A stretch of 8,175 bases of DNA, from the NCBI GenBank assembly GCA_031277155.1, contig JAITMW010000136.1, positions 1-8,175 on the forward strand, in the 5' to 3' direction. The position numbers and the translations under genes were made by a program. Within the stretch, counting starts at the first letter, position 1, and the number at the start of each line of letters is the position of its first letter. The stretch comes from Clostridiales bacterium (GTDB taxonomy: Bacteria > Bacillota > Clostridia > Lachnospirales > WRAX01). The notes under the pieces were generated by a model. It saw only the letters and a program-made list of their open reading frames with translations, had not been told where the DNA came from and searched no databases. Below, piece after piece: positions 1-5,741 of this stretch.

Positions 1-1337
1 CCGCTTAAAATCACGCTGCCCATATATTTTTTGTCATGCTCGTGCCCCTGCTCCCATTGATATACATCCACATTAACCGTGGACGCCCCCGTGGCGGCAA
101 AATTGGCGTCTGAAATCCGCGTGGGTATAGGACTGCCCATGGGGATGATTGGTATCATGGCCTTTTCCTTCGTGGCCACATTTACAACGGCCTCCGTGCC
201 GAAAATTTGGCGCGTAATTTGGCCCACAACCACATTGGAATTGGGCAGATGTATCAGATAATTATAAATTGCGGCGCCCATGGCCACAGATTTTGCGGGG
301 TCTGTGGCGCGGTATGGCTCTTTGATAAAGCCCGCCACCATGCGCTTAACCATGGGTATCAGCGTAGAGCCGCCCACCAAAATCACCTTGGAAATCTCAT
401 CCGCGCCACATTCCGCGCGCTTTAGAGCCTCTTCGATGATGTCGCGGCTTCTGTCCACATATTTTCGTATCATGGCTTCGAATTCTTCTCGCGTAATTTC
501 CAGGGAAAGATTTTGCGGCACGCCCTCCATGATAACCAGCGGATTTATGCGTATTTGCGCCTTGTTTGTGCCGGACAGCTTCTTTTTGGCGGCCTCGGCC
601 TCAAACTTCAGCTTTTGCAGCACGCGCTTGCGCTCCGCATGTTCCAATGCGTCCAAATCAATTTCGTTTTGCTGTTTGAATTTTTCCTTCATCCAGCGTA
701 TAAGCTCGCTGTCAAAGTCGTCGCCGCCCAGGGACATGTCGCCCACATCGGCCAACTCCTGAAAAATCTCCTGCCCATTTTCATCCTTGCCCACCCGCAG
801 CACACAGGCGTCAAAGGTGCCGCCGCCCAGGTCATATACCAGCAGCGTTTGGGCATAGCCCTGACGATATCCATATTCAATGGCCGCGGCCAAAGGCTCT
901 GACAGCAGAAACACATTTTTAAAGCCCGCCAAAAGCCCCGCCTGTCGCGTGGCGTAAATTTGCCTGTCGTTGAAATAGGCGGGATGCGTAATCACAACCT
1001 CGTCAAAGGTCTCGCCGGCCTGTTCCTCCGCGCTTTTTTTCAGCTTGCGCAAAATATCGCCGCTTATCTCCTCCGGCGTCTTCTCCACGCCGCCCACAAT
1101 CACCTTTTCGTCGCTGCCCATAAGGCGCTTCACCGATATCACGGTGCTTTCGGGATAAATAATCGCGCCGCTTTTCGCCTCATTGCCCACAACCGCGCCC
1201 TCGTCCAAATAGCTGACCACGCTGGGCAAAATCTCGTCCGTGCCGTCAATGCGCACAACCTCCATGCCGTCCGCCGTGTCCTTATAAATTATGGCCACGC
1301 TGTTGGTGGTGCCTAAATCTATGCCTAAATAGCTCAT
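1..1337 (-). CDS. Hsp70 family chaperone, DnaK-like, C-terminus cut by window edge
   Basis: Cytoplasmic ATP-dependent Hsp70 chaperone; 445 residues are visible and the gene runs off the window. Seen: phosphate-1 loop GIDLGTTNS (residues 5-13), the lysine of SVKRLMG (K70), signature HPAYFNDRQ (118-126), the connecting SEPLAAA (E147), phosphate-2 loop DLGGGTFD (169-176), GGDDFD (204-209), KKKLSG (251-256) and adenosine motif VILVGGSTLIPMV (318-330). All expected ATPase residues are present, so it should be active. The substrate-binding beta domain starts near residue 365 and is incomplete. The ATG at 1337 lies one base after the TGA of the upstream small gene, with an AGGAGAGG ribosome site nine bases upstream, so the two are probably cotranscribed and coupled. 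It has no N-terminal extension, unlike the Hsp70s at 2521-4164 and 4161-5717. Whether it is the housekeeping DnaK cannot be judged; the setting suggests an accessory paralogue. Confidence 0.95.
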   Translation of the reverse strand, partial: MSYLGIDLGTTNSVAIIYKDTADGMEVVRIDGTDEILPSVVSYLDEGAVVGNEAKSGAIIYPESTVISVKRLMGSDEKVIVGGVEKTPEEISGDILRKLKKSAEEQAGETFDEVVITHPAYFNDRQIYATRQAGLLAGFKNVFLLSEPLAAAIEYGYRQGYAQTLLVYDLGGGTFDACVLRVGKDENGQEIFQELADVGDMSLGGDDFDSELIRWMKEKFKQQNEIDLDALEHAERKRVLQKLKFEAEAAKKKLSGTNKAQIRINPLVIMEGVPQNLSLEITREEFEAMIRKYVDRSRDIIEEALKRAECGADEISKVILVGGSTLIPMVKRMVAGFIKEPYRATDPAKSVAMGAAIYNYLIHLPNSNVVVGQITRQIFGTEAVVNVATKEKAMIPIIPMGSPIPTRISDANFAATGASTVNVDVYQWEQGHEHDKKYMGSVILS

Positions 1338-1338
1338 A

Positions 1339-1608
1339 TCACACTTCCTCTCCTTTCGTATCAAAACTCAATCCCAAATTTTCCAGCAGTTCTTCCCGGG
1401 TCACATGCTCGCCATAGTCGGCAACTTTTTTGCTCATATTCTCTGCAAATATGAGGTCGCCTTCTTCTGGGTCAACTTCCGGGATATCTTCCCACCCTTT
1501 TCTTTTTAGCTTTAGGGCAAAGTTATCCTCAACAAGCTCTAGGGCATAGCCTATGTCGTCATCACTCATCAAATCAATCATAACTTGGAATCTTTGTCTG
1601 GCTGTCAT
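1339..1608 (-). CDS. Small acidic protein, probable antitoxin component
   Basis: A protein of 89 residues, strongly acidic, with no membrane segment. The N-terminal half (MTARQRFQVMIDLMSDDDIG) looks helical. The C-terminal end contains YGEHVTREELLENLGL, which resembles the tail of RelB/Phd-type antitoxins in bacteria, where an acidic region is followed by a short helix ending in LGL. The ATG at 1608 has GGGAG seven bases upstream (1616-1620). Inference: it is the antitoxin for the RelE-like toxin at 1728-1955, although the order is toxin first and the two are separated by 119 bases holding a large palindrome, which is not the classic relBE layout. It ends one base before the next Hsp70 start, so it shares that message. 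It may instead be an unrelated small regulator; I do not recognise the N-terminal domain. Confidence 0.5.
   Translation of the reverse strand: MTARQRFQVMIDLMSDDDIGYALELVEDNFALKLKRKGWEDIPEVDPEEGDLIFAENMSKKVADYGEHVTREELLENLGLSFDTKGEEV
1347..1354 (-). promoter_or_regulatory. Ribosome binding site of the downstream Hsp70
   Basis: Minus strand reads AGGAGAGG, nine bases before the ATG at 1337. It lies inside the last codons of the small upstream gene, which supports this start and suggests translational coupling. Confidence 0.7.
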
Positions 1609-1642
1609 AAAAGCACTCCCATCTTATAGATATTTCCGCGGG

Positions 1643-1746
1643 TATCGCTATTCCGTTTAAAAGTCGCCCTCAGACTGCGATGAAACACCGTTGAAGCGTT
1701 CGTTGTTTCATCTTGCTTCGTACGATTTTAAATCGGATTAGCTATA
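1643..1746. repeat. ~104-bp imperfect palindromic element, MITE-like
   Basis: Left arm 1643-1666 and the reverse complement of right arm 1723-1746 match over 24 bases with two mismatches and two compensating single-base bulges (for example GCTATTCCGTTTAAAAGTCG against GCTAATCCGATTTAAAATCG). A concentric inner stem is perfect over nine bases: GATGAAACA at 1679-1687 against TGTTTCATC at 1704-1712. The right arm overlaps the last codons and stop of the RelE-like gene. No T-run follows either stem, so a rho-independent terminator is unlikely. It could be a miniature transposable element, a REP-like repeat or a structured regulatory RNA. Only one copy is visible in the window. Confidence 0.65.
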
Positions 1747-1955
1747 TTTATCTCTCCGATAACTATTCGCCCTTCTTCTTTAGTAAACTTAATTCTAAAA
1801 TCGCCAATCCGTAGGCGGTATATATCTTTTAGGCCGCGCAACTTCACCACATCGCCATTAGGCAGCTTGTCTATTCCCGCAATTAAGCGGCGCGCAGTTT
1901 TCTTATCCAGCTTCGCCAAGAATTTTTCCGCTTTCTTTGAATACATCAAATCCAA
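1728..1955 (-). CDS. RelE/ParE-family toxin with altered C-terminus
   Basis: A basic protein of 75 residues. Seen: YSKKAEKFLAKLDKKTARRL (5-24), the helical hairpin at the N-terminus of RelE/ParE toxins, then KLRGLKDIYRLRIGDFRIKF (38-57), the characteristic KL.G....YR.R.GDYR strand pattern. RelE proteins cleave mRNA at the ribosome and ParE proteins poison gyrase; the sequence does not decide between them. Family members usually end with a further strand of the type I..I..RG.vYk. Here the chain stops at GEINIANPI, and the last codons fall in the palindrome at 1643-1746, so the native C-terminus, including a residue position often important for RelE catalysis, appears lost. The start is TTG at 1955 with GGAG eleven bases upstream, or ATG at 1946, which overlaps the TGA of the preceding nucleotidyltransferase remnant as TGATG. 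Toxicity is therefore doubtful. Confidence 0.75.
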   Translation of the reverse strand: MDLMYSKKAEKFLAKLDKKTARRLIAGIDKLPNGDVVKLRGLKDIYRLRIGDFRIKFTKEEGRIVIGEINIANPI

Positions 1956-2301
1956 AATCTTTCACTCTCCATGCTGTCGGCCGCGTCCTTGCAATCAATT
2001 TGCAATATCTCTACTCCCACTCTATCAACATGCTCCTTTATGCTCTCCTTTGACGCCCTTTCATAGTGCATCACATCGAAAAAGTAAATTACGTCCAAAT
2101 CTTCCAGCGCCTCTTTACCTCCGCCGCAAAAAGCCAGTCCCCCTCTGCGAAAACAGCGATGTCAACGTCGGAATACCTGTCGTGATTGCCCTTTGCACGA
2201 CTGCCAAAAATCTTTGCGCTTTTAATTTCGGGAAATTTCCTCAAGGTCTTTATAATTTCGTCCATAACATAATCCGGCAGACCAAATTTATTTAGCTTCA
2301 T
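1946..2301 (-). pseudogene. MNT-type nucleotidyltransferase (minimal antitoxin), frameshifted
   Basis: A minimal nucleotidyltransferase domain protein; in HEPN-MNT systems such enzymes AMPylate and neutralise the HEPN ribonuclease. From ATG 2301 the frame gives MKLNKFGLPDYVMDEIIKTL, then FGSRAKGNHDRYSDVDIAVF, the classic GSR...D.D motif of the active site, and continues to a TAA at 2089-2091. The expected C-terminal half is in another frame: it reads EALEDLDVIYFFDVMHYERA and then EHVDRVGVEI before a TGA at 1946-1948. The break lies around 2115-2135, next to a run of five A (plus strand, 2128-2132), and one lost base would restore the frame. ATG 2301 is preferred over ATG 2334 because GGAGG sits six bases upstream. 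It overlaps the end of the HI0074-like gene by 14 bases. It could be a real lesion or a sequencing indel. Confidence 0.8.
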
Positions 2302-2524
2302 GCCCTTCCTCCGCGAGCTTTTTGAAATCAACATCGCTATCCTGCATATAGTCTTTCATCAGCTTCCATAGCAGCTCAAAGCTAAGCTCGAAGCTTTTGA
2401 CCAGCCCCATTTGCTCGAATTCACTGAGTTCATGGAGGCTTTTGCCCTCTATGCCACGCCTCAATGTGTTGACCATGCTGCTATAATCCAAATATCGCTG
2501 CTTCCATCTTATGTCATGTATCAT
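2288..2524 (-). CDS. HI0074-type HEPN/nucleotidyltransferase substrate-binding protein, internally deleted
   Basis: A protein of 78 residues. Seen: IRWKQRYLDYSSMVNTL (5-21), then LSEFEQMGLVKSFELSFELL (33-52) and WKLMKDYM (53-60), the well-conserved helices of the HI0074/TIGR01987 family (the HEPN-fold partner of MNT nucleotidyltransferases). Full family members are about 130-145 residues and continue with a region holding an R-x4-H motif of the RNLTSH type, which forms the ribonuclease site in active HEPN toxins. That region is absent: the chain jumps from DYMQDSDVD to FKKLAEEGHEAK, which looks like a family C-terminus, so an in-frame internal deletion is inferred. The ATG at 2524 overlaps the TGA of the upstream Hsp70 as ATGA, so it may still be translated with the chaperones. 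It is probably a non-functional remnant. Confidence 0.75.
   Translation of the reverse strand: MIHDIRWKQRYLDYSSMVNTLRRGIEGKSLHELSEFEQMGLVKSFELSFELLWKLMKDYMQDSDVDFKKLAEEGHEAK
2308..2312 (-). promoter_or_regulatory. Ribosome binding site deciding the MNT gene start
   Basis: Minus strand GGAGG, six bases before ATG 2301. It supports this start over the upstream in-frame ATG at 2334, which would give a longer overlap with the HI0074-like gene and an N-terminus unlike the family. Confidence 0.65.
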
Positions 2525-4164
2525 TTCTCACCCACAATCCGCTTGATAAACCGCGACGGGTCGAAGGTCTCGTTATAGCCACTTGCAGCAAACTCTTCCC
2601 CAAATCCCATATCTTCCACGGCGCCTTTCACGAGGCCGCCCTCCTCCTCCACCAGCAGCGTCACCTTCAGGCGTGTCTTGCCGCTGGGGCGCCCGGGCAG
2701 GCCGCGTATGGCCACCTCTCCAATCAGCTTGCAATCCTCCAGTTTGTCGTCTTTGTCGATGCGCTCCAATATCCTTAAGTCAAGCTGCGTCATGTCCTCG
2801 GGCAGCGCGCCCGAAAGGGTGAAAACATGGTTTTTTTTAGCCAGCGCATATGGGGTGCCGCGGCGTATCATCGGGAAAAACTGCTTTCCCCGCCCGCCTT
2901 GAATTTCCAGGCCGATGTCATGAGGCACCGTCACCTCAAATTCAACATTTACGCCAAGGCCCTGGGCCTCCATATCCGGGCTGGACAGCAGGCCCATCTT
3001 CATGGCCGCATAATATGTGGCTCCCAGCGAAATATCCAGCGCGGGCCTCTCTGATGTATAAATCTTGCTTTCGTCGTTGAAAATCTCAATGAACATATCT
3101 TTGACCCAGGGCATTTGGCTGGAGCCGCCCTCCAGCAGCACCCTGTCGATGCTGTCGGGATAAACGGCGCCGGTATATGCCTCGCGCAGGGCCTTTTGGA
3201 CCAGCTTGCGCGTTTTCTCAATGAAGTCGGAGATAAGCTCCTCGAATTGGTCCCGCGTGATTTGCTCGACAAAGGGCGGGATACAGAAGGTGAAGGGTAT
3301 GCGGAAGGACTTCACGCCGGAAAGGCGCTCTTTTGCCTCGCGGCTGCGCAAAATAAGCTCCGCGCTGTTTTCGGGCGGTATGTCCTTTGCGTCCTGGCCG
3401 ATTTTGTCCTTGATAAGGGCCAAACAACGCGCCAATATCATATCGTCGATATTGTCGCCGCCGTGATGGGCCTCGCCCCCCTCGGAAATCACCTGTAACA
3501 CGATTTTGCCCTCGGTTTTTTCCACAACATGGAAAAGCGTGATATCCAGCGTGCCGCCGCCAAAATCAAACACCAATATCTTTTCGTCCTGGGCCAGCTC
3601 TCGCCGGAAATTATAGGCCAGCGCCGCCGCCTTTGGCTCTTCCATCAGGCAAATCAGCTTGTCTGCCAGGCCCGCAATCTCGCAGGCCCGCATGGTGGCC
3701 TTTTTGGCGGCATCGTCAAAATCATATGGCACAGACACCACAAGCCCCGCAATTTCGGCCTTGGGATTGAGGCTGGCGCAATAATCCACAAGCTCCCGCA
3801 GGATTTTGGCGGAAATTTCTTCGGGCAGATATTTTTCGCCGCCCACTTCTACGGTCTCATTCGTACCCATTTTGCGCTTAATAGAGCGTATCGTGGTCTC
3901 CGGATAGATTTTAAAAGAACGATGGGCCTCCTCGCCCACAACCCATTCTCCCTCGCCTTCGTCCTCGGGCCGATATTGCGCCACAGACGGCATGGGAATC
4001 TTGCCAAAGCCGTTGGAAGTGTCGATGGATTCAGGCTTTTTGGCCCCATCGTCCCAATAGCTTATCACCGAATTTGTGGTGCCCAAATCTATGCCCAAAA
4101 TATACCAATCTTCGGGCACCGCACCCTTTGCTTCTATTTCCTTGCGATATTCTTCCCAATTCAT
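2521..4164 (-). CDS. Hsp70 family chaperone with intact ATPase and no lid domain
   Basis: A cytoplasmic Hsp70 of 547 residues, shorter than DnaK (~610-640). Residues 1-22 form an extra N-terminal segment (MNWEEYRKEI...) not found in DnaK. Nucleotide-binding domain motifs: GIDLGTTNS (24-32), SIKRKMG with K96, MEEPKAAALAY with E176, DFGGGTLD (200-207), GGDNID (235-240), SREAKERLSG (274-283) and LLEGGSSQMPWV (343-354). The substrate-binding beta domain covers roughly 405-525, with GLPGRPSGKTRLKV matching the GIPPAPRG.P strand of DnaK. It ends with DMGFGEEFAASG and a short tail, so the helical lid is missing. Start ATG 4164 has GAGG seven bases upstream and overlaps the TGA of the previous gene (ATGA). 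It is a paralogue of that gene by its N-terminal MNW..YR extension and C-terminal DxGFGExF motif. Without a lid, substrate exchange is expected to be fast or to depend on partners (inference). Confidence 0.93.
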   Translation of the reverse strand: MNWEEYRKEIEAKGAVPEDWYILGIDLGTTNSVISYWDDGAKKPESIDTSNGFGKIPMPSVAQYRPEDEGEGEWVVGEEAHRSFKIYPETTIRSIKRKMGTNETVEVGGEKYLPEEISAKILRELVDYCASLNPKAEIAGLVVSVPYDFDDAAKKATMRACEIAGLADKLICLMEEPKAAALAYNFRRELAQDEKILVFDFGGGTLDITLFHVVEKTEGKIVLQVISEGGEAHHGGDNIDDMILARCLALIKDKIGQDAKDIPPENSAELILRSREAKERLSGVKSFRIPFTFCIPPFVEQITRDQFEELISDFIEKTRKLVQKALREAYTGAVYPDSIDRVLLEGGSSQMPWVKDMFIEIFNDESKIYTSERPALDISLGATYYAAMKMGLLSSPDMEAQGLGVNVEFEVTVPHDIGLEIQGGRGKQFFPMIRRGTPYALAKKNHVFTLSGALPEDMTQLDLRILERIDKDDKLEDCKLIGEVAIRGLPGRPSGKTRLKVTLLVEEEGGLVKGAVEDMGFGEEFAASGYNETFDPSRFIKRIVGEK

Positions 4165-5717
4165 ATCCTCACCTCAATTTCCTCGGAAATGCCGCTGGAT
4201 GGGAAAATTTCCCCAAAGCCCAGGTCTTTTATAGTAACGACGCAGTGTCCGGCGGTTTTTGCCGCTATGTCAACAGAGACCTTTGTGGTGCCGGGCGGCC
4301 GCGGAGGAAAGCCTGAAAGCCGCGCCACGCCAACCTTTGCGGCAATGCCCTGCGCGTCTCTTTTGTAAATTCCAATTTCCGGCGCGCCGCCTTGCAAAAT
4401 GACATATGCGGTGCGCGGCTTTTGCCACAGCGGGAAGTCCCGCTCCAAGATGGGCAAAAAGCGGTATTTGCCGCCATTTGCGCCGCCCACTTGTATGCCC
4501 ACATCCCAGGGAATTTTGTGTACATCCTCTATGTTAAAGCGGATTTGCGGCAAAAGGCCCAGCCGCCCCGCCGCCGCGTATGTGGCCCCCTGGGCAAGCA
4601 CCGTCTTGGCGTTTTTAAAATGCGTTTGCAGCTTTTCCTTGGGAAACAGCGTGGGCGCAACGCGCTTTTTGGCCCAGGGCATCTCAAAACCGCCGCCGGT
4701 GCATATTATAGCGTCTATGTCCTCAAGCTGGCACGATGCCTTCGAGGCCAAATCCCGCACAAAATCCTCCATTTTTTGGCCGTGCGCCCGCAAAATCCTG
4801 TCAACATCGCCCCGAGGCACCGTCACCGAAAAAGGCGGATATGCAAAGTTGTAATACAGCTTTAACGGCGATTTGCCGTCGCCATGGCCCAAAATCATGT
4901 CCTTATGCTGATGCGTGAAGGTGTAAAGCTGCTGATGCTCGGTTTTGGACAGCTTATCCATGGGCATCTTGCGATTTTTGCAATAATACCCCGCCAAAAG
5001 ATTGTAAATTGCGGCATCCACCGCCGCGGTGCTTAAATTTTCGTCCATCGTGGCGCAAAGGCATTTCACATGGCGTTTGCCCCCCGCCACATCATAAATG
5101 CCGCCGCGCAGGCCACGCGCGCCAAAATCCAGCAGCAGCAGCCTTTCGTCTTCCATTGCGCCCTTGTCGTGAAAATAATGCGCGAAGATGGCTTCACGCT
5201 CCGGCAGCAGGTCAATCAGCACCCTGTCAAATCCCGCCGTCCTATATGCCGCCAGCATGGCGGCTTTGGCTGCGGCCCCGGCAAAATCGGGCACGGTGGC
5301 CACAATGCCCACAACCTGCGCCTTGGGATTGATATTGCGACAATTCGCAATAAGCTCTGTCAAGTAAATTGCCGCAATATCAACCAAAGACCTGGCAGAA
5401 TCCACAATGTCCGCATATTCGCCGCTGCCCAGCTTGGCCGCGAAATCCGTCAGCAAAACATGATAATCCCCGCCATCCACATTGAGGATGGCGTATTCGC
5501 CAAAAATCCACTCCCCGGTGTCGGCAATATATTGCAAGGCCGTGGGTGCAGAAGCCTTGCCGTAGCCGCCGCTGATGTCCAGCACTTCCGCAACGCGGCG
5601 CACAGGGTCAAAATATGAAATGGCTGATGTGGCCGCGCCCATGTCTATGCCCAGCACAAAGTGGTCTTCGGATATTTTGTTGCCCGCGAAAAATTCGCGA
5701 TATTTTTTCCAATTCAT
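4161..5717 (-). CDS. Degenerate Hsp70-like protein (predicted pseudo-ATPase)
   Basis: A protein of 518 residues with Hsp70 layout: N-terminal extension MNWKKYREFF (1-10), actin-like nucleotide-binding domain (~21-390) and substrate-binding beta domain (~393-505) ending in DLGFGEIFPSSG. There is no lid. Key loops have diverged. Phosphate-1 is GIDMGAATS (23-31) instead of GIDLGTTNS. Phosphate-2 is LDFGARGLRGG (196-206), lacking the GGGT turn. The SREAKERLSG helix is replaced by SKTEHQQLYTF (257-267). The glutamate before the connecting helix is kept in LPEREAIFAH (E173 or E175), and the adenosine motif TGGGFEMPW (340-348) is well preserved. This suggests that it can bind adenine nucleotide but hydrolyses it poorly or not at all. 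The frame is fully open and the gene is tightly packed, so it is not a decaying pseudogene. The ATG at 5717 has AAGGA eight bases upstream; it follows the GrpE-domain gene by 24 bases. It may act as a regulatory partner of the paralogue downstream (inference). Confidence 0.88.
   Translation of the reverse strand: MNWKKYREFFAGNKISEDHFVLGIDMGAATSAISYFDPVRRVAEVLDISGGYGKASAPTALQYIADTGEWIFGEYAILNVDGGDYHVLLTDFAAKLGSGEYADIVDSARSLVDIAAIYLTELIANCRNINPKAQVVGIVATVPDFAGAAAKAAMLAAYRTAGFDRVLIDLLPEREAIFAHYFHDKGAMEDERLLLLDFGARGLRGGIYDVAGGKRHVKCLCATMDENLSTAAVDAAIYNLLAGYYCKNRKMPMDKLSKTEHQQLYTFTHQHKDMILGHGDGKSPLKLYYNFAYPPFSVTVPRGDVDRILRAHGQKMEDFVRDLASKASCQLEDIDAIICTGGGFEMPWAKKRVAPTLFPKEKLQTHFKNAKTVLAQGATYAAAGRLGLLPQIRFNIEDVHKIPWDVGIQVGGANGGKYRFLPILERDFPLWQKPRTAYVILQGGAPEIGIYKRDAQGIAAKVGVARLSGFPPRPPGTTKVSVDIAAKTAGHCVVTIKDLGFGEIFPSSGISEEIEVRI
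4167..4175 (-). promoter_or_regulatory. Ribosome binding site of the 547-residue Hsp70
   Basis: Minus strand GAGGTGAGG immediately before ATG 4164, embedded in the last codons of the upstream Hsp70-like gene. Together with the ATGA overlap it points to coupled translation of the two paralogues. Confidence 0.6.
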
Positions 5718-5741
5718 GGCCCATGTCCTTATGTCGTTGGT

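Noticed and set aside
1643..1746. Palindrome read as a rho-independent terminator
   Set aside because: Neither the inner nine-base stem nor the outer arms are followed by a T-run on the minus strand, and the inner stem is not GC-rich.
2089..2334. MNT gene taken as an intact 81-residue protein starting at 2334
   Set aside because: The family-like start is ATG 2301 with GGAGG six bases upstream, and the natural C-terminal half is found in another frame further on, so the 81-residue form is a frameshift product.
3529..4368. 279-codon open frame on the plus strand
   Set aside because: It lies wholly antisense to two Hsp70 genes that carry clear family motifs. Its translation shows no domain and arises from the GC-rich, codon-biased opposite strand.
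4161..5717. Degenerate Hsp70 treated as a pseudogene
   Set aside because: The frame is open for 518 codons, has a good ribosome site, keeps the overall fold motifs and is tightly packed with its neighbours. Loss is confined to the catalytic loops.
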